DNA from: Pseudomonas sp. BGI-2
GTDB taxonomy: Bacteria; Pseudomonadota; Gammaproteobacteria; Pseudomonadales; Pseudomonadaceae
NCBI RefSeq assembly: GCF_004310295.1
Contig: NZ_SISB01000046.1
Span: 1 to 57,023, forward strand
Length of the DNA: 57,023 nucleotides
Reading direction: 5' to 3'
A program made the position numbers and the translations under genes. The notes below the pieces were generated by a model, which saw only the letters and a list, made by a program, of their open reading frames with translations, was not told where the DNA came from and made no database searches. Shown here one piece after another: positions 43,854 through 52,784 of this stretch (position 1 is the first letter of the stretch; every line of letters starts with the position of its first letter).

Positions 43854-44782
43854 ACCGCCACCTTCGACAGATTTTTCTCCACCAGGGACACGAACAACTC
43901 CTCGAGGCGATTGGTTTTGTTACGCAGGCTCAGCACTTCGATGTTCAGTTGCGCCAATTGGGTGAACAGCGCGGTGATGCCCATGGCCTTGTCGACCTGA
44001 ACTTCAAGGGTGTGGCTGTCGAGCAGCTTGGTCGGATAACCGAGCAACTGCGGCGCGGTTTGCAGCGTGTTTTGGATGTCGAGCAGGAACGTTTCCACAT
44101 GCAGTTGGCCGAGCAACTGTTTCATGCTGGTGTTCTCGACGATGGTGCCGTGGTCGATGATGCCGATGTTGCGGCACAACTGCTCAGCCTCTTCCAGGTA
44201 GTGGGTGGTGAGGATGATGGTGATGCCTTTCTGGTTCAGCTCGGTGAGGAAGCTCCACATCGAGCGACGCAGTTCGATGTCCACACCCGCGGTCGGTTCA
44301 TCGAGGATCAGCAGGCGTGGTTCGTGAACCAGTGCGCGGGCGATCATCAGTCGACGCTTCATGCCGCCGGACAGTGAGCGCGACGGCGTATCGCGCTTGT
44401 CCCACAGGCCCAGTTGGGTCAGGTATTGCTCGGCTCGTTCCTTGGCGATTTTCGGCGGGATGCCGTAGTAACCGGCCTGGGTCACGACGATATCGAAGGT
44501 CTTTTCGAACTGGTTGAAATTGAATTCCTGGGGCACCACGCCGATGGAGCGCTTGAGCTGCGCGGGATTCTTGTCCAGGTCGTGACCGAAGATATTCACC
44601 GTCCCGCTGGTCTTGTTCACCAGGGTCGAGAGAATGCCGATGGTGGTGGATTTGCCAGCGCCGTTCGGGCCGAGCAAGGCGAAAAAGTCACCTTCGGCGA
44701 CGTCCAGATCGATACCACTCAGGGCCTGGAAACCGTTGCCGTAGGTTTTGGTTAGCTGCCGGATGGACAGAGCGGAACTCAT
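43850..44782 (-). CDS. ABC transporter ATP-binding protein (YadG-like)
   Basis: 310 residues. Walker A LGPNGAGKST (about 38-47), signature SLSGGMKRRLMIARAL (about 139-154), Walker B LLILDEPTAGVD. The C-terminal 70 residues are an extension usual in the CcmA/DrrA group. ATG 44782 chosen (MSSALSIRQLTKTYG). First gene of the two-gene exporter operon. Confidence 0.9.
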   Translation of the reverse strand: MSSALSIRQLTKTYGNGFQALSGIDLDVAEGDFFALLGPNGAGKSTTIGILSTLVNKTSGTVNIFGHDLDKNPAQLKRSIGVVPQEFNFNQFEKTFDIVVTQAGYYGIPPKIAKERAEQYLTQLGLWDKRDTPSRSLSGGMKRRLMIARALVHEPRLLILDEPTAGVDIELRRSMWSFLTELNQKGITIILTTHYLEEAEQLCRNIGIIDHGTIVENTSMKQLLGQLHVETFLLDIQNTLQTAPQLLGYPTKLLDSHTLEVQVDKAMGITALFTQLAQLNIEVLSLRNKTNRLEELFVSLVEKNLSKVAV

Positions 44783-44915
44783 ATCGGATTTACGCACCAA
44801 GAAGGGAAGAAAGGGACAAATAAGGGCGGGCGGCGACGAATGCAACCGCGGCGCGTGAGCGCAATGGTGCTTGTCGCTGCCACACAAGTACAGTCAAGTG
44901 TGTCGATAGTGAGTA

Positions 44916-45539
44916 TTAAGTCAACGCGGTCATAACGGCTTTTTTATACGCCGGGCGTTGTTTCAGCCGTCCGTACCAGGCTTCAAGATTGGGCTGCGGT
45001 GCGCGCTCGATCGGCATCTCGAACCAGGCATAAATGAAACTGCCAAGGGGGATGTCGCCCATGCCGATTTCGTCGCCGGACAGGTACGGCTTGGCCGCCA
45101 ACGCCTTGTCGGCCATCGCCAGCAGGTCATCGCATTCCTTGATCGCTGAATTGATGGCGGACCAGTCCTGCTTGTCTTCGGGGGTGCGCAACACGCCCCA
45201 GAAGACGGTGCGGAACGGGCCGGCAAAACTTGTGGTGGTCCAGTCCATCCACTTGTCAGCAGCGGCGCGGGCCTTCAGATCCGCCGGATACCAGGCCGTG
45301 CCATCGGCGTGCTGAGCCATGAGGTAACGCACGATGGCGTTCGATTCCCAGAGCACGAAACCGTCGTCTTCGATCACCGGCACGCGGCCATTGGGGTTCA
45401 TCGCACGGTACTGCGGCGTATCGACTACACCGAAGGCGCCGCCCGCATCAATGGCTTCATAGGTCAGGCCCAGTTCCTCGGCGGCCCACAATGGCTTTCT
45501 GACATTCGACGAATTTTTCCGACCCCAGATCTTCAGCAT
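44916..45539 (-). CDS. glutathione S-transferase family protein
   Basis: 207 residues. Thioredoxin-like N-terminal domain (KIWGRKNSSNVRKPLWAAEEL, VPVIEDDGFVLWESNAIVRYL about 54-74) and a helical C-terminal domain. The glutathione-activating residue would be one of the serines around position 10. Substrate unknown. Stands alone between the exporter operon and the transglutaminase-like gene. Confidence 0.88.
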   Translation of the reverse strand: MLKIWGRKNSSNVRKPLWAAEELGLTYEAIDAGGAFGVVDTPQYRAMNPNGRVPVIEDDGFVLWESNAIVRYLMAQHADGTAWYPADLKARAAADKWMDWTTTSFAGPFRTVFWGVLRTPEDKQDWSAINSAIKECDDLLAMADKALAAKPYLSGDEIGMGDIPLGSFIYAWFEMPIERAPQPNLEAWYGRLKQRPAYKKAVMTALT

Positions 45540-45582
45540 GACCGCCTCTTTATGGATGAATGCGCAGGCAGCATACGCCGGA

Positions 45583-46242
45583 TCAGGTGCGGCTCAAATC
45601 ACTCTGCATGTCCCCCAACTGTGCAGGCAATTTATCGCTGAACAGATGCGGATAGCACTTTTCCAAATGCTCGAAAAAGAATGCTTCGGGCACGTCGGTG
45701 AACTGGCCGTGGTCGACCAGGTACTCCATAAGCTGCTCGCCATCGCGATTGAAAGGATGGAATACGCTGTCGTTGATTCCGTCGAATTCCAATGGTGCGA
45801 CATTGAACAGTTCGCACAAGCCTTGGTTGAACGCCGGCGTTGCTTTGACCCAGCGACCGTTTAGAAACAGCTCCGTATAGCCATGCATGGCAAACACGTC
45901 GCTCTTGAGCAACTCAAGCAAACGCGGCGTCGACAAGTGATTGCGCACATCCGCCAGGCCGATGCGGGCCGGGATCCCGCAATGTCGCGCGGCACCGGCC
46001 AGGAGCGTGGCCTTGGGCACGCAGTAACTTTCCCCGGTCGCCAATGCATAACTGCCGCGCAAGGTCTGCGGGTCGCGACTGAACGTGTAGGGGTTGTAGC
46101 GCACGGCCTCGCGCACCGCGTAATAGAGGTTGATCGCCTGCTCAAGCGGGTCGCGACTGGCGCCCCGATGCTTTTCGGCGAACTCCACCACCGAGGGGTG
46201 GTCACTATCGATGAAGCGGCCGGGACTCAGATACTCGTGCAT
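45583..46242 (-). CDS. transglutaminase-like domain protein
   Basis: 219 residues. YYAVREAVRYNP and GESYCVPKATLLAGAARHCGIPARIGLADV (about 67-96) hold the catalytic cysteine of the transglutaminase-like fold; the histidine is in HGYTELFLNGRWVKATPAFN. Likely a cysteine hydrolase or peptidase, cytoplasmic, role unknown. ATG 46242 has AGGAG nine bases upstream; the longer frame to 46407 would add 55 residues without family support. Divergent from fadE across 248 bases. Confidence 0.84.
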   Translation of the reverse strand: MHEYLSPGRFIDSDHPSVVEFAEKHRGASRDPLEQAINLYYAVREAVRYNPYTFSRDPQTLRGSYALATGESYCVPKATLLAGAARHCGIPARIGLADVRNHLSTPRLLELLKSDVFAMHGYTELFLNGRWVKATPAFNQGLCELFNVAPLEFDGINDSVFHPFNRDGEQLMEYLVDHGQFTDVPEAFFFEHLEKCYPHLFSDKLPAQLGDMQSDLSRT

Positions 46243-46490
46243 GAGAACAATCTCCTGGGGAAGCCACGAGTCTAGCGACACCTTTAGCACAGAGATAACG
46301 ACGTTTCGGCCAAACATGGACGCATAGCCGCGTAGGAAACGAACGATTTCCTTGGCGTGTTGCCAACCCAACCTACAAAACTCATCGATGGTTTCCCACG
46401 AATTCAATCACCTCGCTCCGACCACCCTGTTTTGCGGATGCCGTCTAAGCTCTGAAGGTTGGTTTTGCCCTGGTTCACGGAGGATTAAAT

Positions 46491-48938
46491 ATGCTGCTGT
46501 TGTGGATACTGGTTTTGGTTGTCGGGATAGCTTATTTAGCCCACCGTCGTATCGCTCCCCTGCCCGCCCTGTGCATCGTCGCTGTCTATATCGTCGCGAT
46601 GGGAGCCTTCAGCCGCGCGCCAGGTTGGCTGCTGCTGGTTTTCTGGGTGTTGATTGCAGCGGTGGCGGCGCCGTTATTGCTGCCCGACCTGCGCCGTAAA
46701 TTCTTCAGCGCGCCGCTGTTCAGCTGGTTTCAGAAAACCCTGCCGCCGATGTCGCAGACCGAACGCGATGCGATCGACGCAGGGACCGTGTGGTGGGACG
46801 GTGAACTGTTCAGCGGTCGCCCGGACTGGAACAAGCTGCTTTCTTATCCAAAAGCGCAGCTGAGCGAAGAGGAACAGGCCTTTATCGACGGTCCGACCGA
46901 AGAACTCTGCGCCATGGTCACCGACTGGCAGATCGGGCAAGACATGGACCTGCCTCCTGAAGCCTGGACTCACATCAAGGAAAACGGCTTCTTTGCGCTG
47001 ATCATTCCCAAGGAGTTTGGCGGCAAGGGCTTCTCGGCCTATGCCCACTCCCAAGTGGCGATGAAACTGGCGACCCGCAGTGGCGACCTCGCTTCCACCG
47101 TGATGGTCCCTAACTCGCTTGGCCCCGCCGAACTGCTGCTGCATTACGGCACCGACGAACAACGCAACCATTACCTGCCACGACTGGCCCGGGGCGACGA
47201 CATCCCGTGCTTCGCACTGACCGGTCCCCTGGCCGGCTCCGACGCCGGCGCCATGCCCGACACTGGGGTCATCTGCAAAGGCGAATGGGAAGGCAAGGAA
47301 ACCCTTGGTCTGCGCCTCAACTGGGAAAAGCGTTACATCACGCTGGGCCCGGTGGCCACCCTCCTCGGCCTGGCCTTCAAGGCCTATGACCCGGACCATC
47401 TGCTGGGTGACAAGGAAGACCTGGGCATCAGCCTGGCACTGATCCCGACCGACACCGCCGGTGTTGAAATCGGCCGCCGTCACCTGCCATTGGGTGCCGC
47501 CTTCATGAATGGCCCGAACTCCGGCAAGGACGTATTCGTGCCGTTGGACTTCCTCATCGGCGGCCAGGAAATGCTCGGCAAAGGCTGGATGATGCTGATG
47601 AACTGCCTGTCGGTCGGGCGTTCGATCTCCCTGCCTGCGGTCGGCACCGGCGCGGCCAAGTTCACCAGCCTGGTAACCGGCCAGTACGCGCAGGTACGTG
47701 AGCAATTCAACGTGCCACTGTCGGCATTCGAAGGCATTCAGGAAGCCATGGCGCGCATCGGTGGCAACGCCTGGATGATGGACGCCGCCCGAATGCTGAC
47801 CGCCAACGCGGTGGACCTTGGCGAGAAACCGTCGGTGCTGTCGGCGATTCTCAAGTACCACCTCACCGAACGCGGCCGCGAGTGCATCAGCCACGCCATG
47901 GATGTTCATGGCGGCAAGGCGATCATCATGGGGCCGAACAACTACCTCGGTCGCAGTTGGAACGGTGCACCCATCTTCATCACCGTGGAAGGCGCGAACA
48001 TTCTCTCGCGCAACCTGATGATCTTCGGCCAGGGCGCCATTCGCTGCCATCCGTTCGTGCTCAAGGAAATGGCCCTCGCCGGTCGTGAAGACAAGGATCA
48101 GGCACTTACCGAGTTCGATGGCCTGCTGCTCAAGCACATCGGTTTCGCCGTAAGCAACGCCGCCAGCACGCTGGTGCTGAACCTCGGCTTCGGACACCTG
48201 GAACATTCGCCGGGGGACAAGCTCAGTCAGGGTTATTTCCGCGCACTCAATCGTCAGGCCGCCGCGTTCGCCATGCTCGCAGACCTGAGCATGATGCTGT
48301 TGGGGGGTGAACTGAAACGTCGCGAACGTCTGTCGGCGCGTCTTGGGGATGTGCTCAGCAACATGTACCTCGCCTCCGCCGCGCTCAAGCGTTACCACGA
48401 CCTCGATTCGCCGGAGCACATGGCGCCACTGTTTACCTGGGCCATGGAAGAAAGCCTTGGTCAGTCGGAACGTGCGCTGGATGAATTGCTGAGCAACTTT
48501 CCGAACAAGGTATTGGGCTGCCTGTTGAGGGTGATCGTGTTCCCGTTTGGCCGTCGCCACAAAGGGCCATCGGACAAACTCGGCGCCGAAGTCGCCGCGG
48601 TAATTGGCCGTGCCAAGGGCGATCCAACCCTCGAAGAACTGCTCGGCGGTTGCTACCGTCCGCAATCGGCGGACGACGCAGTGGGGGCCCTGCAACACGC
48701 CTGCAACCTGTTGAACGCGGCGCAGCCGTTGCAGAAAAAACTACACATGGCGCTGAAAAGCGGTCAAGTCAAACCGGCTGCCGGGGAACACGTCATCGAA
48801 GCAGCGCTGGAGGCTGGGGTGTTGCAGCCGGTGGAAGCGCAGACCTTGCGTGAAGCAGAAACCGCGCGCCGCAAGGTGATCGATGTCGATGATTTCGACA
48901 AAGATGAACTGGCGCTGGCCGACGGAAAGGTCCGCTGA
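46491..48938 (+). CDS. fadE: acyl-CoA dehydrogenase FadE
   Basis: 815 residues, matching the long FadE class of E. coli (814). Two N-terminal hydrophobic helices (about 1-65) suggest membrane association. The acyl-CoA dehydrogenase core spans about 100-500 (CFALTGPLAGSDAGA about 242), followed by a C-terminal domain (DUF1974) to about 800. Catalyses the first oxidation of fatty acid beta-oxidation, with electrons going to ETF. GGAGG lies nine bases before the ATG. No FadR box was recognised in the upstream gap. A terminator follows. Confidence 0.93.
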   Translation: MLLLWILVLVVGIAYLAHRRIAPLPALCIVAVYIVAMGAFSRAPGWLLLVFWVLIAAVAAPLLLPDLRRKFFSAPLFSWFQKTLPPMSQTERDAIDAGTVWWDGELFSGRPDWNKLLSYPKAQLSEEEQAFIDGPTEELCAMVTDWQIGQDMDLPPEAWTHIKENGFFALIIPKEFGGKGFSAYAHSQVAMKLATRSGDLASTVMVPNSLGPAELLLHYGTDEQRNHYLPRLARGDDIPCFALTGPLAGSDAGAMPDTGVICKGEWEGKETLGLRLNWEKRYITLGPVATLLGLAFKAYDPDHLLGDKEDLGISLALIPTDTAGVEIGRRHLPLGAAFMNGPNSGKDVFVPLDFLIGGQEMLGKGWMMLMNCLSVGRSISLPAVGTGAAKFTSLVTGQYAQVREQFNVPLSAFEGIQEAMARIGGNAWMMDAARMLTANAVDLGEKPSVLSAILKYHLTERGRECISHAMDVHGGKAIIMGPNNYLGRSWNGAPIFITVEGANILSRNLMIFGQGAIRCHPFVLKEMALAGREDKDQALTEFDGLLLKHIGFAVSNAASTLVLNLGFGHLEHSPGDKLSQGYFRALNRQAAAFAMLADLSMMLLGGELKRRERLSARLGDVLSNMYLASAALKRYHDLDSPEHMAPLFTWAMEESLGQSERALDELLSNFPNKVLGCLLRVIVFPFGRRHKGPSDKLGAEVAAVIGRAKGDPTLEELLGGCYRPQSADDAVGALQHACNLLNAAQPLQKKLHMALKSGQVKPAAGEHVIEAALEAGVLQPVEAQTLREAETARRKVIDVDDFDKDELALADGKVR

Positions 48939-48948
48939 TCCTGTAAAA

Positions 48949-48986
48949 AGGGGCGCAGGAGCTTTATACTCCCGCGCCCGTTTTGC
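48949..48986 (+). terminator. terminator after fadE
   Basis: GGGCGCAGGAG (48952-48962) pairs imperfectly with CTCCCGCGCCC (48970-48980) and is followed by GTTTT. The next gene starts 18 bases later, so readthrough may be partial. Confidence 0.75.
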
Positions 48987-49003
48987 TCTTGAGGACTTAT
49001 CTC

Positions 49004-49411
49004 GTGTCCAACGTCGTTGCCGATCATCTTGTCTTGCTCGACCACCTGCGCAGCATCCTGGTCGCCGTAGGTGAGGCCGAACAGGTTCCCGAAGAAAGCC
49101 ATGCCTTGTTCCTGGAGCGCTTTGACGAACTGCGTGCCTTGTTGCCGGTCGACCCGATCGAAAGCCAATACCTGGGCCAGGACATTCTGTGCCAGGTAAT
49201 CACCCGCTATCCGCAAATCGCCCACCTGGTTCCGCGCGACCTGCTGTGGTACTTCGCCGGTGACTGTCTGCATTACATGCCCGATGATGAAATCGATTTG
49301 TACCAGTCACTGGAAGAGCGTCGTTTCGAAGCCGAACAGAACGACGAGCCTTTCGACTGGAATCAGGAAAAACAGCTGCTGGCGATGTCGAACCAGGACA
49401 GCAAGCACTGA
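49004..49411 (+). CDS. conserved small acidic protein (PA2817-like)
   Basis: 135 residues, soluble and acidic, rich in leucine. It starts at GTG 49004 (SNVVADHLVLLDHLRSIL) with GAGGA upstream. Pseudomonads keep a similar protein next to fadE. PHLVPRDLLWYFAGDCLHYMPDDE-like text (about 80) is its most conserved-looking part. I know no function for it. An ATG seven codons earlier lies in the fadE terminator and is unlikely. Confidence 0.75.
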   Translation: MSNVVADHLVLLDHLRSILVAVGEAEQVPEESHALFLERFDELRALLPVDPIESQYLGQDILCQVITRYPQIAHLVPRDLLWYFAGDCLHYMPDDEIDLYQSLEERRFEAEQNDEPFDWNQEKQLLAMSNQDSKH

Positions 49412-49427
49412 TCACCGATCAGAAATG

Positions 49428-49464
49428 CAAAAGGCCCGCATGGTTATTCATGCGGGCCTTTTTT
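49428..49464 (+). terminator. terminator after the PA2817-like gene
   Basis: AAAAGGCCCGCATG pairs with CATGCGGGCCTTTT, with TT following. Clear Rho-independent terminator. Confidence 0.92.
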
Positions 49465-49483
49465 GTGCAGTAGCCGAAGACGC

Positions 49484-49551
49484 CTTCGCGGGCAAGCCTC
49501 GCTCCTACAAGTAAAGCGCAATCCCTGTAGGAGCGAGGCTTGCCCGCGAAG
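49484..49551. repeat. REP pair, second family
   Basis: CTTCGCGGGCAAGCCTCGCT at 49484 and a perfect inverted copy ending at 49551, with a short centre. Directly downstream of the lysR gene. Confidence 0.87.
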
Positions 49552-49558
49552 AGGACCT

Positions 49559-50548
49559 TCAGAGCAACCCATCACTCTCAGGCAACTCATACTCCGCCGC
49601 GACCTTACCCGCCTTCCCCGGCTTGCCCAACGTCGGCTCTTTCTCCAGGCACTCCACCAGATAATCGATAAACACCCGCAACTTCGGCGGCAAATACCGC
49701 GTCGGCGAATGCAACAACCAGGCGCCGCCATGGTAGGACGCGAGGAACGTCCAGTCCGGCAGCACTTGCACAATCAAACCCTGCTCCAACGCATAACGCG
49801 CCGTGAAGTACGGCAGACTGCCAATCCCGATGTGCTGCAACACCGCACCCAGTCGCACGCCCGTGTGATTCGCCGCATACCGCCCGCGTACACCGACCGT
49901 CACAGCCTTGGTGCCTTTCTTGAATTTCCAGCGTGCATCGCTCGGGGTTTCACCCAGGTAGATGCAGCTATGGTTGAGCAAGTCATGGGGATGCGTCGGC
50001 GTGCCATATTCCGCAAGGTACTGCGGTGTTGCGCAGAGCAAATGGTCGATGGTCAGCAACTGCCGCCCGACCAATCCAGCAGGTGGTCGATCGGTAATGC
50101 GAATCGCCAGATCAACGTTATCGTCGATCAGATCCACCTGCCGATCCTCAAGCAACAGCTCCACATCCACTTTGGGATAACGGCGCAGAAATTCCGGCAT
50201 ATGCGGGTGAATCACAAATCGGCCGACCGCCTTGGGCACACTGACCCGCACCAGCCCTTCCGCTTCATGGGTGAACTGCCCGCTGATTTCCATCACTGAC
50301 TTGGCCGCACTGACCATTTCCTGGCAGCGCTTGAACACCTCTTCGCCGCCGTCGCTCAACCGCAGTTTACGTGTGGTTCGCTGCAGCAGACGCGTGGCCA
50401 GCGCTTTTTCCAGACGTGAAATGCTGCGACTCACCGCCGAGGGTGAGGAGCCCAATTGGCGAGCCGCTTCGGAAAAACTGCCGGTCTCGACAACCTTGAC
50501 GAAGATCGCCATTTCACCCAGCAGTGGAAGTGGAAGATTTATGCTCAC
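49559..50548 (-). CDS. LysR family transcriptional regulator
   Basis: 329 residues. Winged helix-turn-helix at about 10-68 (FSEAARQLGSSPSAVSRSISRLEKAL) and a periplasmic-binding-like effector domain of the CrgA subtype (about 95-300). GTG start at 50548 with AAAGGA upstream. It is divergent from the alaX-oxygenase-lysE genes, with 90 bases between the starts, the classical arrangement for a LysR activator and its target. Effector unknown; if the reading of the operon is right, an amino acid or its oxidised form is a candidate. Confidence 0.88.
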   Translation of the reverse strand: MSINLPLPLLGEMAIFVKVVETGSFSEAARQLGSSPSAVSRSISRLEKALATRLLQRTTRKLRLSDGGEEVFKRCQEMVSAAKSVMEISGQFTHEAEGLVRVSVPKAVGRFVIHPHMPEFLRRYPKVDVELLLEDRQVDLIDDNVDLAIRITDRPPAGLVGRQLLTIDHLLCATPQYLAEYGTPTHPHDLLNHSCIYLGETPSDARWKFKKGTKAVTVGVRGRYAANHTGVRLGAVLQHIGIGSLPYFTARYALEQGLIVQVLPDWTFLASYHGGAWLLHSPTRYLPPKLRVFIDYLVECLEKEPTLGKPGKAGKVAAEYELPESDGLL

Positions 50549-50578
50549 AGCGCAACAGTCCTTTGATGTTTGAACGGA

Positions 50579-50607
50579 TTATCACGCAATTCCACGCTTC
50601 ATATAAT
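50579..50607 (+). promoter_or_regulatory. alaX operon promoter
   Basis: TATAAT (50602-50607), a consensus -10 box, lies 17 bases after TTATCA (50579-50584), a poor -35. That pattern suits an activator-dependent promoter, here by the divergent LysR protein. Transcription would begin near 50614, which also rules out the in-frame ATG at 50570 as the alaX start. Confidence 0.5.
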
Positions 50608-50638
50608 AAAAATAGAAACTTTAATGAGGACATGGAAT

Positions 50639-51265
50639 ATGACGCTTCGCCTCTTTTTCCATAGTGATGACCTCAAGGCCAATGTGGAAGTCCTGGATTG
50701 CACGCCCCAGGAGAACGAATTTGCAGTGGTGCTGCGCGCCACGTTGTTTCACCCCCAAGGTGGCGGTCAGCCTTGCGATACCGGCTGGATCGGCGAAAGC
50801 CAGGTGCTGCGCGTGGTGCAGGACCCGGACCGGATCATTCATTTCGTCGACCGCCCGGTGAAACCGGGCATGAGCCAGATTCGTATTGACGAGCAACGTC
50901 GCCAGTTCAATTCGCGTATGCATTCGGCCGGTCACCTGATCGGTCACTTTGTCCAGGCGCTGGGCTGGATGCCGATCAAGGCTCATCACTGGCCGGGCGA
51001 AGGACGCGTGCAATTCAAACCCGCGGAGTCGGCAAAAGAGGTGGATGCCGAGATCCTTCAGCACGGCATCGAGCAATGGGTTGCCCATGATCTGCCACGC
51101 CTGACGTCGATGCGCGAAGGCGCCCGGGAAATCGGTTTCGGTGAACTGCCCGCCTACGGCTGCGGCGGCACCCACGTACGTAGCCTGAAGGATTTGGGCA
51201 CGGTCACGATCGCTTCCCTTTCACTGAAAAAGGGAACGCTGTCAGTCCACTACAGCGTGGATTGA
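50639..51265 (+). CDS. stand-alone aminoacyl-tRNA editing protein, AlaX type
   Basis: 208 residues related to the editing and C-terminal-Ala domain of alanyl- and threonyl-tRNA synthetases. FHPQGGGQP is at 38-46, and the zinc and catalytic set is H95, H99, C175 and H179 (HSAGH and CGGTH). Such proteins hydrolyse wrongly charged tRNA, classically Ser- or Gly-tRNA(Ala), in trans. ATG 50639 has GAGGA upstream. It leads an apparent operon with the oxygenase (93-base gap) and LysE exporter. That company suggests it may clear tRNA charged with a modified amino acid, as described for a fluorothreonyl-tRNA deacylase; specificity cannot be read here. Confidence 0.85.
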   Translation: MTLRLFFHSDDLKANVEVLDCTPQENEFAVVLRATLFHPQGGGQPCDTGWIGESQVLRVVQDPDRIIHFVDRPVKPGMSQIRIDEQRRQFNSRMHSAGHLIGHFVQALGWMPIKAHHWPGEGRVQFKPAESAKEVDAEILQHGIEQWVAHDLPRLTSMREGAREIGFGELPAYGCGGTHVRSLKDLGTVTIASLSLKKGTLSVHYSVD

Positions 51266-51308
51266 ACTTTCCGGCGATGCCGTCCCCGTCATCGCCTGAC
51301 GCCCGGGG

Positions 51309-51328
51309 GAGCCCGCGTTCGCGGGCTC
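51309..51328. other. perfect GC-rich hairpin between alaX and the oxygenase gene
   Basis: GAGCCCGC and GCGGGCTC pair around GTTC. There is no T-run (TGTTGAC follows), so full termination is doubtful. It may be an RNA processing or mRNA-stabilising element setting relative expression of alaX and the two downstream genes. Confidence 0.5.
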
Positions 51329-51358
51329 TGTTGACTATCTGATAGATGGACCTAAGAC

Positions 51359-52129
51359 ATGATGCTTGACGTCGAGCGTCTCGATGAGACGTGCATAAAA
51401 AAACTGGCCAACGAAGAAGTCCTCGCCATCCGCGTCAAAGGCCTGTTGCCCCGGCCGCTGGCGATTCAGATTGGCGACAAGATCCTCGCCCCGGGTTTCG
51501 AAGGCTATATCAATGCGCCGAGCATCGGCCGCATCGGCATGGCGTTTTATGAGGCGGAAAACCAGCCGCCGCTGATCGAGGATTATTTCGAGCATGCCTC
51601 GCGCAATATCGCGGAGTTGCGCAAACGTTGCGCGCCCTACTCGTCCCCGGTCGACACCCTGCGCTGCATGCTCGATGAGTCCTGGCCGGCGGGTGCGCAT
51701 CTGGAAAACCTCTATGGTCGCAAGATGTATGTCGGGTTGTCCCGGGTCGTGAAACCGGGTGTGTGCTTCCTTGCCCACCACGACATTTTCGCCAAGGACG
51801 CCCCGGACAGTTACCAGGCCAGAAGCCTGGAAGCGCAGTTCGCTTGCAACGTTTACCTGAACATGCCCACCGAGGGCGGCGCGCTGCAGATGTGGGACCA
51901 CGACATTTCTCCGGATCGATTCGACGAAATGCGTGGCGACAGCTACGGCATCGACCCGGCCCTGCTCGGGACTCCGACCCTGGAGATTCGTCCTGAGCCG
52001 GGTGATTTCATCATGTTCAATTCGCGCTGCATGCACTCGGTAACTCCGGGCGTAGCGGATCCGCGATTGAGCCTTTCGTTCTTTGTCGGCTATCGCGGCA
52101 ATGCTTCACCCCTAACTTTTTGGAGTTGA
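51359..52129 (+). CDS. 2-oxoglutarate/Fe(II)-dependent oxygenase
   Basis: 256 residues. The iron-binding triad is readable as H140-x-D142 (AHHDIF) and H226 (CMHSV), with R236 of DPRLSLSFFVG as the 2-oxoglutarate anchor ten residues later. The layout GGALQMWD (about 173-180) and overall size recall the amino-acid hydroxylase/halogenase group that includes BesD, but the aspartate is kept, so hydroxylation or another oxidation is expected and not halogenation. Only one base separates it from lysE. The ribosome-binding site is weak. The substrate is unknown; a free amino acid is my inference from the exporter and tRNA editor beside it. Confidence 0.8.
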   Translation: MMLDVERLDETCIKKLANEEVLAIRVKGLLPRPLAIQIGDKILAPGFEGYINAPSIGRIGMAFYEAENQPPLIEDYFEHASRNIAELRKRCAPYSSPVDTLRCMLDESWPAGAHLENLYGRKMYVGLSRVVKPGVCFLAHHDIFAKDAPDSYQARSLEAQFACNVYLNMPTEGGALQMWDHDISPDRFDEMRGDSYGIDPALLGTPTLEIRPEPGDFIMFNSRCMHSVTPGVADPRLSLSFFVGYRGNASPLTFWS

Positions 52130-52130
52130 G

Positions 52131-52769
52131 ATGTTTTCGAATTACCTGGGCGAGTTCCTGGCGCTGGCGACCATTCACTTTCTGGCTGTGGTCGCACCGG
52201 GACCGGACTTCGCGGTGACCATCCGCCAAAGTGTGCGTTTCGGCCGACTGGTAGGGATTTGCACGGCGCTGGGCATTGGTGCGGGGATTTCCGTGCACGT
52301 GCTTTACACCCTGCTCGGGGTCGGGGCGCTGATGCACACGACACCTTGGTTGTTGACCGTGGCCAAGGTGGTGGGCGGCGCTTACATTTTGTACCTCGGT
52401 GTCAGCCTGTTGCGCAGTAAACCCAAGTCCGCGCTTGAAGGTGACAAGGTCGCGGAGGAGCCTGTCGTCGAGCAAACGCTGCTGAAGGCGTTCACCACCG
52501 GTTTTCTGACCAACGCGACCAACCCCAAGGCGACGCTGTTTTTCCTGGCGATTTTCACCACGATCATCAGCGCTACGACACCGATGAAGGTTCAGGCGCT
52601 GTATGGGGTGTGGATGTGTTTTGTGAACGCGCTGTGGTTCGTGATCGTCGCGCTGTTCTTTTCCAGTGCTCGGGTGCGATTGCTGTTCATGCGCATGGGG
52701 CATTGGTTCGAACGCACCATGGGGGTGATTCTGATTCTGTTCGCCGGGCGCCTGATTCTGTCGATGTAA
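52131..52769 (+). CDS. LysE family amino acid exporter
   Basis: 212 residues with six hydrophobic helices. Family signature VVAPGPDFAVTIRQSVRFGR (about 19-38) with the conserved Pro-Gly-Pro, and NPKATLFFLAIF (about 130). LysE/RhtB transporters move amino acids and derivatives out of the cell, driven by the proton gradient. GGAG lies within the oxygenase stop region, so the two are coupled. Third and last gene of the alaX operon, followed by a terminator. Confidence 0.9.
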   Translation: MFSNYLGEFLALATIHFLAVVAPGPDFAVTIRQSVRFGRLVGICTALGIGAGISVHVLYTLLGVGALMHTTPWLLTVAKVVGGAYILYLGVSLLRSKPKSALEGDKVAEEPVVEQTLLKAFTTGFLTNATNPKATLFFLAIFTTIISATTPMKVQALYGVWMCFVNALWFVIVALFFSSARVRLLFMRMGHWFERTMGVILILFAGRLILSM

Positions 52770-52784
52770 AACCTGCGCCCATGC

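Noticed and set aside
46243..46407. 55-residue N-terminal extension of the transglutaminase-like protein
   Set aside because: The ATG at 46242 has a proper ribosome-binding site and the extension matches no family pattern; it would also use up most of the fadE promoter region.
46674..48698. 674-residue open frame opposite fadE
   Set aside because: Shadow of a highly biased GC-rich coding strand; no start signal, and rich in His, Gln and Arg as shadows are.
51359..52129. Radical halogenase
   Set aside because: The position that must be Gly or Ala for chloride binding is Asp142, so halogenation is not supported.
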